A stretch of DNA of 64,000 bases from Lentimicrobiaceae bacterium. Its GTDB lineage: Bacteria > Bacteroidota > Bacteroidia > Bacteroidales > JALOCA01. Below, in pieces: positions 18,860-27,887 of this stretch. The notes under the pieces are model-generated. The model was given only the letters and a program-made list of their open reading frames with translations. It ran no database searches and was not told the origin of the DNA. Within the stretch, counting starts at the first letter, position 1; the number at the start of each line of letters is the position of its first letter. The position numbers were made by a program, and so were the translations under genes. The DNA is taken from the NCBI GenBank assembly GCA_023227965.1, contig JALOCA010000001.1, forward strand, positions 124,001-188,000. The letters are read 5' to 3'.

Positions 18860-19852
18860 TTATCTATTTTTATTCTTGTGAAGCCAAACCATATCTCCTT
18901 TTTTAACTTCATAATTTTTTGGTAGTTTATTATATTTAATAAGATTTTTTAGCCGAACCCCATATAATTGCGAAATGCTGTATAAATTTTCGTATGCCTG
19001 AACTTCGTGTTTTTCAGCGCCTGATTTTCTCTTTTTCTTAGCAATATAAAGGATTTGCCCTTCGGAAAGACAATCGGTTTTTTTCATATCGTTATACCAG
19101 CAAATCTGATACAAGCTTGTATTGAGTTCACTTGCTAATTTAAAAAAATTATCTCCTTCTTCAATAAAAATAAACGCTATTTTATTATTAACATATACAG
19201 TTCTATTTTTTATTTTTTTCTTTTCTTGAAACCTATCCCTTGTAGGATGAATGTAGCCCTTTAAAAACCTTGAACAGTCGCTCGTATTAGCAATTGCAGA
19301 TTCCTTCGCTAAAATAATCTCTTTAGATGTTTTATCAATATCATATAATTTATTGGACTCTATTATTCTTATTAAAGCTTCTGCATATTTGGGATTTGTA
19401 GCATAACCCAACCTTTTCAGACCTTCAGCCCATGCGCGATAATCAGTAATATCTAACGAAAAAAGCGAAGCATACCTATTCCGGGTTGTTAAAAATAGTC
19501 CATGGTCACGAAATGCCTCAATATCGTTTTTATATTTTCTAAAACACTCGTTCTGTGCATCATCATCTATTAATACTGTATCTCCTTCCCAATCTTTATG
19601 GCATTTGATACCAAAATGATTACCCGATTTTTTAAAAAAGACGCTGTTACCGCTGTTGGTTTCCAAAATCCCCTGAGCAAGAATAATACTTGCTGGAATT
19701 TTAAACTCGTTCATTTCCCACAAAGCCATTGATTGGTATTTTTCAATATACTCTGCGGAAGTTAACTTTTTTTCGTTGATTTGTGCGAAAGTGAATCCGG
19801 GAAAAAAGATTAAAATAATGAAAAAACTAACAAGTGAATACCTTTTAGCCAT
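18860..19852 (-). CDS. Glucosaminidase (GH73) with two LysM domains
   Basis: This exported peptidoglycan hydrolase has 330 residues. It has a signal peptide (1-23, ending TFAQ). The GH73 N-acetylglucosaminidase domain (about 30-175) has the catalytic-glutamate region AQGILETNSGNSVFFKKSGNHFG and the LKRLGYATNPKYAEALI block. Two LysM modules follow, about 225-275 (NKIAFIFIEEGDNFFKLASE) and 283-328 (EVQAYENLYSISQLYGV), which bind glycan strands. This is the standard Bacteroidota arrangement. No neighbouring gene is clearly linked in function, though the M23 peptidase nearby also acts on the wall. Confidence 0.93.
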   Translation of the reverse strand: MAKRYSLVSFFIILIFFPGFTFAQINEKKLTSAEYIEKYQSMALWEMNEFKIPASIILAQGILETNSGNSVFFKKSGNHFGIKCHKDWEGDTVLIDDDAQNECFRKYKNDIEAFRDHGLFLTTRNRYASLFSLDITDYRAWAEGLKRLGYATNPKYAEALIRIIESNKLYDIDKTSKEIILAKESAIANTSDCSRFLKGYIHPTRDRFQEKKKIKNRTVYVNNKIAFIFIEEGDNFFKLASELNTSLYQICWYNDMKKTDCLSEGQILYIAKKKRKSGAEKHEVQAYENLYSISQLYGVRLKNLIKYNKLPKNYEVKKGDMVWLHKNKNR

Positions 19853-20022
19853 TGTCAGATATAAAAAATTAAAAAAATATCAATAAAAAGCAAAACCGTA
19901 TTTACAAAAGTACAGAACAAAATTATAATATAAACTAAAAGATGTAATTATTTTTTACAATCATTTTTCTCTGAAAATCAATTGTAAAAACATAAATATG
20001 TTTATAATGATAGAATTTTATC

Positions 20023-20030
20023 TAATTTTG
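20023..20030 (+). promoter_or_regulatory. Bacteroidota -7 box for rsmG
   Basis: TAATTTTG matches TAnnTTTG and lies 12 nt before the rsmG ATG. I saw no clear -33 element. Confidence 0.45.
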
Positions 20031-20042
20031 CTGTTATAATAT

Positions 20043-20663
20043 ATGGAAATAATAGAAAAATACTTTCCCGGATTATCGCACGAGAAAATAGGACGATTTG
20101 TACAATTGCAGGCGTTTTACGAAAATTGGAACCAGAAGATTAACCTGATTTCACGAAATGATATTGTACATTTATATGAGCACCATGTATTACATTCCCT
20201 TTCCATTGCTAAAGTGATTGATTTTAAGGATAGAACTTCAATTATGGATGTGGGGACAGGCGGAGGATTTCCCGGAATCCCGCTTGCCATATTGTTTTCC
20301 GGTTGCAATTTCTATTTGGTAGATTCAATAGGTAAGAAAATTCAGGTTGTAAATGCGGTGATTAAGGATTTGGGGCTTACAAATGTAAAGGCTGAGCAAA
20401 AAAGAGTTGAACAAGTGCAGGAAAAATTTGATTTTGTTATAAGTAGAGCAGTTACACAATTGCCTATATTTTTTCAATGGGTACAAGGTAAAATTATTTC
20501 CGGAGGCTTTAACAACTTGCCTAATGGTATTCTTTATCTGAAGGGGGGGGATTTGGAAGATGAGTTATGCTCTATAAAAAAGAAATACAAGGTCTTTAAT
20601 TTGTCTGATTTTTTTACAGAAGAATACTTTATTACTAAAAAGATTGTGTATATCAAACGGTAA
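20043..20663 (+). CDS. rsmG: 16S rRNA (guanine527-N7)-methyltransferase RsmG
   Basis: This S-adenosylmethionine-dependent enzyme methylates G527 of 16S rRNA. Its loss gives low-level streptomycin resistance in other bacteria. The family blocks are present: NLISRNDIVHLYEHHVLHSL, DVGTGGGFPGIPLAI (SAM-binding loop), LVDSIGKKIQVV, ISRAVTQL and LKGGDLEDEL. Length 206 is normal. The codons for K-G-G-D contain a run of eight G (20543-20550) in an otherwise AT-rich gene, a possible slippage site. It is a single gene between convergent and divergent neighbours. Confidence 0.95.
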   Translation: MEIIEKYFPGLSHEKIGRFVQLQAFYENWNQKINLISRNDIVHLYEHHVLHSLSIAKVIDFKDRTSIMDVGTGGGFPGIPLAILFSGCNFYLVDSIGKKIQVVNAVIKDLGLTNVKAEQKRVEQVQEKFDFVISRAVTQLPIFFQWVQGKIISGGFNNLPNGILYLKGGDLEDELCSIKKKYKVFNLSDFFTEEYFITKKIVYIKR

Positions 20664-20716
20664 CTTTTGCTAAATTTTCCTTATTGTATGCCGTAATAAT
20701 CAATATTATATTGCAA

Positions 20717-21271
20717 CTATTTTTTCCATTGCCTGTATTTATCTACTAAGCTGACTGTACTTTCGTCGGGTTTGGTTATTTCGGTGGTAAGACTTAGCGT
20801 TTCTAGTTTTGTATCCCAGAAAACAACCGGCATTATTTCTCCACCAAAGGTTCCATTGGATGCAATATAGTTTTCGGAGTCGTAAGCCGATTTCACGCAA
20901 AACATGTAAGGTGACTTGGGATTGTACTGATACAAACGTGCTGTTTCCAAATCGGGAAACTCAAGGATCATTTCTGCGCATAATTGTCCATTTTCTTCAA
21001 ACAGTCGTTTTTGTATGTTTGTAGCTTTCGGGTAATCTTTTTCAATTTCATCACTTTCAATATAGGTGTTGATCAATTCATCGAAATCTTCGTTGGAAAC
21101 ATCGGTGTCTCCGTCTTTTACCGACATAATATTGATAAATTTTACAGTAAGTTTTCCTGAGTTTTTTCCGGTAATTTCAAATGTATATACTTTTTTCTCG
21201 ACGGTTAAACATCCAGGTAAAATGAGTAATACAAGCACAGACACCAGCACTATAAATGAAAATTTATACAT
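20717..21271 (-). CDS. Uncharacterised lipoprotein
   Basis: The protein of about 184 residues starts with a lipoprotein signal (MYKFSFIVLVSVLVLLILPGC). The open frame begins at 21334, but the ATG at 21271 gives the clean signal. The mature part (EKKVYTFEITGKNSGKLTVKF, then DTDVSNEDFDELINTYIESDEIEKDYP) has no domain I recognise. It is likely anchored in the membrane facing the periplasm. It is divergent from the thiamin-binding/PnuT operon (72-bp gap), but a functional link is not shown. Confidence 0.65.
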   Translation of the reverse strand: MYKFSFIVLVSVLVLLILPGCLTVEKKVYTFEITGKNSGKLTVKFINIMSVKDGDTDVSNEDFDELINTYIESDEIEKDYPKATNIQKRLFEENGQLCAEMILEFPDLETARLYQYNPKSPYMFCVKSAYDSENYIASNGTFGGEIMPVVFWDTKLETLSLTTEITKPDESTVSLVDKYRQWKK

Positions 21272-21343
21272 AATAATGAATATTGAAATTATTTTCAAAT
21301 ATAAGATTTTTTTCATTGTAAATTTGTCAAACAAATTTTTCTT

Positions 21344-21586
21344 ATGATCATCTCTGTCGAAATTAGTTATTATCCTCTTAAAGAAGATTTTATTCCTTCA
21401 ATTGTTGACTTTATCCATCGGTTGGGCGAAGATGAAAGGGTAAGTGTAACCACTAATGGGATGAGTACGCAAATGGTTGGTGAATATGATGAAGTAATGT
21501 CATTGCTTACAAGGGAAATAAAAAAAACTTGCGAAATTCCTCATTCCATTTTTATTTTGAAAATAGTTAATTCCGACCGTCGCTGA
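21344..21586 (+). CDS. Thiamin-binding protein (MTH1187/YkoF-like)
   Basis: The 80-residue single-domain protein has a ferredoxin-like fold. It begins ISVEISYYPLKEDFIPSIVDFI, carries TTNGMSTQMVGEYDEVMSLL in the middle and ends IPHSIFILKIVNS, as in the PF01910 thiamine-binding family. Members bind thiamin or its pyrimidine moiety in the cytosol. Its stop overlaps the start of the PnuC/PnuT gene (TGATG), so the two are translationally coupled. This is the main reason to think the operon handles thiamin rather than nicotinamide riboside. Confidence 0.75.
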   Translation: MIISVEISYYPLKEDFIPSIVDFIHRLGEDERVSVTTNGMSTQMVGEYDEVMSLLTREIKKTCEIPHSIFILKIVNSDRR

Positions 21587-22209
21587 TGGAAATAAAAACC
21601 CTGCTTGAACAACTGAAACAAAATCTTATTGATACAAGTTATATTGAAATTATAGCTGTTTTTTTTGGACTATTAAGTGTTTGGTATGCCAAAAAAGAAA
21701 GTATCAGGGTGTATCCTACTGGTATTATTAATGTGCTGATTTATGTGTATCTGTGCTTTTCTGCCGGATTGTATGGAGATATGGGCATCAATGCTTTTTA
21801 TTTTGTGATGAGTGTGTATGGTTGGTACAACTGGAGTCGTAAGGATGAAAATAGTAAAGAAATTTCTATTACACGATGCAATAAAAAAGAGCTTATTTTT
21901 AATATGCTGGCTTTTTTACTGTTTTTTGGAATATTATGGTTTATTCTTGAAAGGTACACCCCCAGTACAGTTCCTGTACTTGATTCGTTTACAACGGCAT
22001 TATTTATTATTGCCATGTGGCAGATGGCACGGAAAAAGATTGAAAACTGGATTGCCTGGATTATCGGTGATGCACTTGTTATCCCGATGTTTGCATATAA
22101 AGAATTGATATTTACAAGTTTTCAATTTATTGTTTTTTTAATTCTTGCCATTTCGGGTTATCTGGAATGGAGAAAAAAATTAATGATTCTTAAAAAAAAT
22201 ATTGGTTAA
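21586..22209 (+). CDS. PnuC/PnuT-family vitamin transporter
   Basis: This inner-membrane facilitator has 207 residues and about seven transmembrane helices. The PnuC-type signatures are visible: INAFYFVMSVYGWYNWSRK and ENWIAWIIGDALVIPMFAYKEL. PnuC members carry nicotinamide riboside and PnuT members carry thiamin, with uptake driven by intracellular phosphorylation. The overlapping thiamin-binding gene upstream favours PnuT. The overlapping kinase downstream would supply the trapping step. No TPP riboswitch is visible before this operon. Confidence 0.88.
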   Translation: MEIKTLLEQLKQNLIDTSYIEIIAVFFGLLSVWYAKKESIRVYPTGIINVLIYVYLCFSAGLYGDMGINAFYFVMSVYGWYNWSRKDENSKEISITRCNKKELIFNMLAFLLFFGILWFILERYTPSTVPVLDSFTTALFIIAMWQMARKKIENWIAWIIGDALVIPMFAYKELIFTSFQFIVFLILAISGYLEWRKKLMILKKNIG

Positions 22210-22723
22210 CAGAATAGCCATCACCGGACCCGAATCAACCGGGAAATCGCAGCTAACTCAAGAATTAGCAGCATATTACAATACTGTATTTGTTCCTGAA
22301 TATGCCAGAAAATACCTTGGTTTGATAAACCGCGCCTATGAAGAAAAAGATATATTAAAAATAGCACAAGGACAATTACAGTTAGAAACATCTTTAATAG
22401 CATCAGCACGAAATTTTATTTTTTGTGATACCGATTTTTTGGTTACGACAATCTGGAGCGAAGTAAAATACGGACGTTGTCACCCCTGGATACAAAACAA
22501 ACTTGTTAACCATCGGTACAACCTCTATCTGCTTTGTAATATTGATTTACCTTGGGAAGAGGATCCTATGCGGGAGCATCCGCATAAACGTGATTTTCTG
22601 TTTGAAAAGTATCTTACATATTTGAAAAAAATGCAATTCCCTTTTGCTGTCGTGTCGGGAAAGGGAAAAGAAAGACTAAAGAATGCTGCCTATTATATAG
22701 ACCATGCTTTTTTGAATGTATAA
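22202..22723 (+). CDS. NadR-like P-loop kinase (AAA_28 type)
   Basis: The 173-residue kinase resembles the ribosylnicotinamide-kinase domain of NadR. It has Walker A GPESTGKS (residues 9-16), VPEYARKYL, a DTDFLVTTIWSEVKYGRCHPW block and an RREF-like HPHKRDFLFEKYL segment. It lacks the NMN adenylyltransferase domain of full NadR. It starts with TTG at 22202, overlapping the transporter gene by 8 bases, so it is translationally coupled. In context it may phosphorylate the imported vitamin: thiamin if the transporter is PnuT, nicotinamide riboside if it is PnuC. Confidence 0.8.
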   Translation: MVNRIAITGPESTGKSQLTQELAAYYNTVFVPEYARKYLGLINRAYEEKDILKIAQGQLQLETSLIASARNFIFCDTDFLVTTIWSEVKYGRCHPWIQNKLVNHRYNLYLLCNIDLPWEEDPMREHPHKRDFLFEKYLTYLKKMQFPFAVVSGKGKERLKNAAYYIDHAFLNV

Positions 22724-22876
22724 ACCGCTAAAAATTAAAATATTTTATCATTTTTTTAAACTTTTGGTAATCTGACTTTTCAATAAGCTACTGACATAAT
22801 ATTGAAAAAGACTTTTTTCAACTATTGCAGATATATTTAAAAATAGATGTAGGTTTGCAATGAAGACTATTTTATT

Positions 22877-24040
22877 ATGCACTTGCTGTTTCTGACAAAA
22901 TGGTACCCCAATACATCGGATATTACTAATGGTATTTTTATTGAAAGCCTTGCTTTACAAATTGCAAAAAATCATAAGGTTACAGTAATTGCATTACACC
23001 CCCAAGCTGAACTTGATGAAAAAAAAACAGTTACAGATACCCAAAATTTCAATTATCGTCTTATTCAGCTATATTTCAGAGCGAAGGAACCCTTAAATTG
23101 GATTGCAAGATGGTATAACCTTGCACAATGGCTTTTGGCTTTTGTAAGAGCATGGAAAATACTGAAAAATACAAATAAAAAACCTGATTTGGTTCACGTT
23201 CATGTATTAACCCGTCCGGCTGTAATGGCATATGGATTAAAGTTGTTTTACGGGATTCCTTATGTTATTACCGAACACTGGTCAAGGTATTTAAGAAATG
23301 AATATAAAAATAAAAATCTGCTATACAAAAAGATAACATCTTTTGTTGCTGCTCGTGCCAAAGCTTTTACCTGCGTTTCAGAAAGATTGATGCAGGAGCT
23401 TGTGCAAGCCGGTATTCACAATCAAATAATGCAGGTGATACCCAATATGGTAGATGTTACAGCCAAAACGGATACTGTAGAAGGAAACAGGGGTGGAAGA
23501 AATACAATATTTATCGCAACAGTTTCTGATTTGGTGGATAAAACCAAGAATATCAGTAGCGTGTTATATGTACTTTCCAATATCAAGCCCATTTTTTCTG
23601 CCTTTGAGTACCATTTGGTAGGTGATGGACCCGATGCCGAAGCCTTTAAACAACTTGTGGAACAGTTAAAATTAACCGACAAAGTATTTTTTCACGGAAG
23701 ACAGGATCATGATTATATATGCAGTTTTTTGCCTGTTATTGATTTTCTGGTTACAAACAGCTATTCAGAAACGTTTTCAATAGTAACTGCTGAGGCTCTC
23801 TCGTTGGGAAAACCTGTTATTGCTACTCGCTGTGGTGGACCCGAAAGCTATATTAATGAGGGAAATGGGATACTTATTGATGTAGATAGCCCTCGCCAAC
23901 TGGAAGATGCTCTTCTTTTTATGATAAAAAATTGTAAAAACTATTCTCCTGATAAACTGCGCGCTTCTGTACGTCAATTCTCTCCAGAAATTATTGTAAA
24001 ACAATATAATAATCTCTATCAAATGGTATTAACTTCATAA
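22877..24040 (+). CDS. Glycosyltransferase family 4 protein
   Basis: The 387-residue GT-B glycosyltransferase opens with FLTKWYPNTSDITNGIFIESLA. It has an acceptor-domain VITEHWSRYLR segment and the GT4 donor site ETFSIVTAEALSLGKPVIATRCGGPESYI (E-x7-E motif). No membrane helix is evident. It is the first gene of a glycan-related run with the formyltransferase-like gene (10-bp gap), methyltransferase and flippase. The sugar donor and acceptor cannot be deduced. Confidence 0.92.
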   Translation: MHLLFLTKWYPNTSDITNGIFIESLALQIAKNHKVTVIALHPQAELDEKKTVTDTQNFNYRLIQLYFRAKEPLNWIARWYNLAQWLLAFVRAWKILKNTNKKPDLVHVHVLTRPAVMAYGLKLFYGIPYVITEHWSRYLRNEYKNKNLLYKKITSFVAARAKAFTCVSERLMQELVQAGIHNQIMQVIPNMVDVTAKTDTVEGNRGGRNTIFIATVSDLVDKTKNISSVLYVLSNIKPIFSAFEYHLVGDGPDAEAFKQLVEQLKLTDKVFFHGRQDHDYICSFLPVIDFLVTNSYSETFSIVTAEALSLGKPVIATRCGGPESYINEGNGILIDVDSPRQLEDALLFMIKNCKNYSPDKLRASVRQFSPEIIVKQYNNLYQMVLTS

Positions 24041-24050
24041 TCTGCATTTT

Positions 24051-25721
24051 TTGGAACTTAGGTACGGTATATTATGCAATAGTTATATTTTCCAGCAATG
24101 GCAGGCACAAGCTCTGCGGTTATTGCATGAAAATGGAATAACCGCAGCATTATTAGTCATGGATGCTAACCTGCCAGAACAAATTTCATGGAGAAAAAAA
24201 CTGTGGGTTTATCCGTATAAAAAACTGTTATTTAGAATGTTTATGCGGTTTAGGGTAAAGCCAGATGCAAAAAAATCTGTTGATATGACGACGGATTTTG
24301 CAAATGTTCCGGTTTTACATTGTACAACACGTGCAGAGGGTTTTTCGGAATATTTTTCTGATCCTGATGTTAATGCAATAAAAAGCTACCGACTTGATTT
24401 TATTGTAAGATTTGGATTTGGCATCATTAAAGGTGAAATTCTGCAGGTAGCTCAATATGGTGTATGGTCATACCATCATGACGATGAACAGTTTTACAGA
24501 GGTGTTCCCTCCTGTTTTTGGGAAATTTATGAAGGGAATCCGGTTACAGCCGCAATTTTGCAACGGCTTACTGCTCGGCTTGATAGTGGGGTTATTTTGA
24601 AGAAAGGATATTGGGGAACTATAAACCATTCTTTTACCGCAAATATGAATCAGTTACTTTCGGGAACCTCCGAGTGGCTTTTACAGGTTTGTCGCGACAT
24701 ACAGCAAGGGACAGCTCCCTATTTCAATTTTCAGCAAAGTACATCTCCTGCTCCTATGCGTTATGTGCCAGGTAATTGGAAAATGGCAAAATTTTTATTG
24801 TTAATTCTTAAAAACAAAATTACATTTCATTATAAAGAACTCTTCCGTCACGAAATTTGGAATGTAGGTGTTGTTAAAATGTCTGTAAATCAATTTGTAG
24901 AAAAACGTTTTGCCGAGGATGCTATGGATATACATTGGCTACCGGAAATAAAGCGGGGGCGATATCTTGCCGACATTTTTAGTTATACCAGTAATGAAAA
25001 AGATTATTTTTTGTGTGAATTGTATGATTATAAAAAGCAAAAAGCGAATATTACACAGTTTAGTCTGTTAAATGAGGCAACTGTAAATGTAAACGATAGG
25101 AAGTTGGTTATATCCGGAGCCAACCACTTTTCTTTTCCGTATATTTTTGAAAATGAAGGTAATATCTATTGTATACCTGAATGTTACCAAAGCAGCTGTC
25201 TCAAAATTTTTCGTCTAAATGTTGCAAACGGGCTTTTTGAATTTCATACGGTTTTACTTGAGAGTGTTCGCGCAGTTGATCCTGTTTTGTTCAGGTTTAA
25301 CAACTTATGGTGGTTGCTTTTTACATCTGATACCCATAGTAATACTAAGTTATATGCCTATTTTTCCAAAGAAATTTTTGGGCAATATCAACCTCATGGC
25401 AATAACCCCATAAAAACGGATATACGCTCTTCGCGCTCTGCAGGACAGTTATTTATGATGAATGAGAATTTAATCCGCCCGGCACAGGATTGTTCTGTTA
25501 CCTATGGAAGCCGGATTTGCCTTAATGCTATTCAAAAACTTACTCCTGAAGAATTTGAAGAAAACTCTATTGGATTTATTGCTCCTTTTAAAGATTCGAA
25601 GTATCCAGGGGGCTTGCATACGCTTTCGTTTACAAATCAATATACTTTTATTGACGGGAAAAAATATGCTTTTATCGGTGTCCAGTTTTTGTTTCAGCTA
25701 AAAAGGAAAATAGGTATATGA
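24051..25721 (+). CDS. Formyltransferase-like / GINT1-N-like beta-propeller fusion
   Basis: The 556-residue protein appears to join two domains. The N-terminal part (about 1-230) resembles a formyl-transferase fold with IVRFGFGIIKGEIL, WSYHHDDEQFYRGVPSCFWEI and LDSGVILKKG. The usual H-x-SLLP loop is changed to HHDDEQFYRG, so catalysis is not assured. The C-terminal part (about 285-550) has propeller strands (LPEIKRGRYLADIFSY, VDPVLFRFNNLWWLLFT) like the N-terminal domain of glucosamine inositolphosphorylceramide transferase. The only early start is TTG at 24051. It sits 10 bp after the GT4 gene. A sugar N-formylation or glycan-transfer role is likely. Confidence 0.7.
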   Translation: MELRYGILCNSYIFQQWQAQALRLLHENGITAALLVMDANLPEQISWRKKLWVYPYKKLLFRMFMRFRVKPDAKKSVDMTTDFANVPVLHCTTRAEGFSEYFSDPDVNAIKSYRLDFIVRFGFGIIKGEILQVAQYGVWSYHHDDEQFYRGVPSCFWEIYEGNPVTAAILQRLTARLDSGVILKKGYWGTINHSFTANMNQLLSGTSEWLLQVCRDIQQGTAPYFNFQQSTSPAPMRYVPGNWKMAKFLLLILKNKITFHYKELFRHEIWNVGVVKMSVNQFVEKRFAEDAMDIHWLPEIKRGRYLADIFSYTSNEKDYFLCELYDYKKQKANITQFSLLNEATVNVNDRKLVISGANHFSFPYIFENEGNIYCIPECYQSSCLKIFRLNVANGLFEFHTVLLESVRAVDPVLFRFNNLWWLLFTSDTHSNTKLYAYFSKEIFGQYQPHGNNPIKTDIRSSRSAGQLFMMNENLIRPAQDCSVTYGSRICLNAIQKLTPEEFEENSIGFIAPFKDSKYPGGLHTLSFTNQYTFIDGKKYAFIGVQFLFQLKRKIGI

Positions 25722-25745
25722 GGTTGATTTGTAGATTATAAAAGC

Positions 25746-26510
25746 TTATTTGGATTTAATTTCATAATTTTTTTTCCGGCAAATAATCATTACATCCATC
25801 GTATAGTCGAACATATCCCTTGTATTTTTTTCCAGCCCATAAATAATAAATCCCCAGAGAGCATAAAATGGCTGTCCTAATAGCATGAAGAAGTAAAAGA
25901 GTCCAAACAGAATTTGTTGGAGCTTGTATTTTTTCTTTTTTAAAATAGCAAGATAACTGCGAATATATCTAATAAACAGACTGTAAAACATAGTCTGAAA
26001 TCCACCGTAGCTTTCCATTGCAACAATTTCGAAACCATTGTTGGAAGCAAGCATACGAAGATGTACGTCGGTATGCCGCATTACATCTTCAGGGCTCCAT
26101 TTGGGGTAAAGAAAATCCGTTGTCAGCATTAGCATGCCTTCGGGTTGCAATACCCTGTGCATTTCTTTAAAAAATTTATCTGGTTGCGAAATTACCGACA
26201 ATACCTGAAAATTAACGATTCCGTCAAAACTTGCATCAGGAAAGGGAAGGGCTGTGCCATCTTCTATCCATACATCAGTAATGCCTTCTTTTATAGATGA
26301 ATGTATAAAATTGTAATGTCGGCATGTATTGGTGCCTGTGTAGCTTTCAGCTTGTGTAAATAGTTTTTGATACGGTTTTTCACCAGCACCTATATCTAAA
26401 AGTTTCCCTTTGAATAGCGAACTATACCTGCTGATTTTTTCCCTTGTCATTTTTTCATTGATGAGAAACTGTGTGGAACTGAGGAACCGAAATAATAAAC
26501 TTGCTATCAC
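25746..26510 (-). CDS. Class I SAM-dependent methyltransferase
   Basis: The 254-residue protein has the methyltransferase motif I LLDIGAGEKPYQKLF. Motif II/III follows as GTALPFPDASFDGIVNFQVLSVI, then FKEMHRVLQPEGMLML, the usual Methyltransf_11 order. The C-terminal 80 residues hold two hydrophobic stretches (IRYIRSYLAILKKKKYK, then LFGLFYFFMLLGQPFYALWGFII), so it is probably membrane-associated. It lies on the opposite strand between the formyltransferase-like and flippase genes. Sugar or polyprenyl-linked glycan methylation would fit the context. Confidence 0.85.
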   Translation of the reverse strand: MIASLLFRFLSSTQFLINEKMTREKISRYSSLFKGKLLDIGAGEKPYQKLFTQAESYTGTNTCRHYNFIHSSIKEGITDVWIEDGTALPFPDASFDGIVNFQVLSVISQPDKFFKEMHRVLQPEGMLMLTTDFLYPKWSPEDVMRHTDVHLRMLASNNGFEIVAMESYGGFQTMFYSLFIRYIRSYLAILKKKKYKLQQILFGLFYFFMLLGQPFYALWGFIIYGLEKNTRDMFDYTMDVMIICRKKNYEIKSK

Positions 26511-26595
26511 CGTGGGTAAATGGTATTTTTTACAAACGTAAAGAAAAATATAAAACTGTAAAAGTTTATCTTTGACCCGTATTTTGTACGATTGT

Positions 26596-27885
26596 ATGCT
26601 AAAAAATATACTTGGAACAACCTTGGCTCGTATTTCTATTGCAATATTTAGTTTTTGTATTGTGGTTATTAATGCCCGGTATTTGGGTGCTGTGCACGTA
26701 GGTACAATAGGATTGATAGTGTTAGCTATTTCTATTAATATGATTATGAGTAGTATAGTTGGAGGTAGCTCGCTTGCTTTTTTGGTGCCACGGCATGCTG
26801 TTTTTTTACTTTTTATAGCCTCCTATGGATGGGCACTTATTACATCTGCATTGGGCAGTGTATTGCTGAGCTATTTACACATGGTTCCTGCAGGATTTAC
26901 TTTTGATGTTTTTTTTATTTCGCTTTTCCAGTCGCTTATGAATATCAACATAACCATTCTGCTGGGGAAGGAAAAAATAAAACTGTATAATGTTTTTACT
27001 TTTGGAGAAATGGTGTTGCGGATAACCTTCCTGTTGCTTTTTATTTTTTATTTTGGAATACTAAATCCACATGCTTTTGTGTATGCACTGTACTTATCGC
27101 TGGGAATATTTTTTATTATCAGTTTGGTAGCTGTTCATAAATACTTAGTATTTACTGATCTTATGGAACTTCCAGCTAAGCTTAGGGAAATGTTTCGTTT
27201 GGGAACATACATTCAGTTAGCCGGTATTTTTCAATTATTTAATTATCGGTTAAGCTACTATATTATAGAAGGTTGCATGGGAAGAGCCGCCTTAGGTGTA
27301 TATTCTGTGGGTGTACAGATTTCGGAAAGTGTATGGCTTATCGGGAAAAGTGCGGCTATGGTGCAATATTCCCGGATATCAAATTCTGATGATGAGGAGT
27401 ATGCCCGGCAGATTACGTTGATGTTTGTCAAATTTACGTTTTTACTTACGTTGTTGGCTGTTATAGTTTTATTATTAATCCCATCGGATGTGTTTTCTTT
27501 CGTCTTTGCAAAGGACTTTTCCGGTTTAGGGATAGTTATTTCTTCTATGGCTGTGGGTATAATATCTTTGGCTGTTTCTATGATGTTTAGCCATTATTTT
27601 TCAGGGAAAGGAAAACCACATCATAATACTGTAAGTTCAGGTATTGGTTTGGTATTTACACTTGGACTGGGTATTATTCTGATTCCCAGATATGGTCTTT
27701 TGGGTGCTGGTATAACAGCTTCTGTATCCTATACCATTTCAATGCTATACCAGTTTTTTGTTTTTGTAAGAATTGCCAGGGTTAAATTGCGTAACTTTTT
27801 ACCAGATAAACAAGATAAGGAGCTTCTTTTGCGGGAAATCAGGCTACTTTTTAATAAAAAACAAAATTCAGTTTCAGTGCGTTAA
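26596..27885 (+). CDS. Oligosaccharide flippase family membrane protein
   Basis: The protein of about 429 residues has about 12 transmembrane helices. It shows the MATE/MVF-type opening LGTTLARISIAIFSFCIVVINARYLG and the central IQLAGIFQLFNYRLSYYIIE block of Wzx-like polysaccharide exporters. The open frame starts with TTG at 26572, but the ATG at 26596 begins at the first conserved helix. The context of two glycosyl- or formyl-transferase genes upstream supports export of a lipid-linked surface glycan. No polymerase gene (Wzy) is visible in this patch. Confidence 0.85.
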   Translation: MLKNILGTTLARISIAIFSFCIVVINARYLGAVHVGTIGLIVLAISINMIMSSIVGGSSLAFLVPRHAVFLLFIASYGWALITSALGSVLLSYLHMVPAGFTFDVFFISLFQSLMNINITILLGKEKIKLYNVFTFGEMVLRITFLLLFIFYFGILNPHAFVYALYLSLGIFFIISLVAVHKYLVFTDLMELPAKLREMFRLGTYIQLAGIFQLFNYRLSYYIIEGCMGRAALGVYSVGVQISESVWLIGKSAAMVQYSRISNSDDEEYARQITLMFVKFTFLLTLLAVIVLLLIPSDVFSFVFAKDFSGLGIVISSMAVGIISLAVSMMFSHYFSGKGKPHHNTVSSGIGLVFTLGLGIILIPRYGLLGAGITASVSYTISMLYQFFVFVRIARVKLRNFLPDKQDKELLLREIRLLFNKKQNSVSVR

Positions 27886-27887
27886 TT

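Noticed and set aside
21272..21343. Search for a second TPP riboswitch before the thiamin-binding/PnuT operon
   Set aside because: None of the THI-box parts is present in the 72-bp gap.
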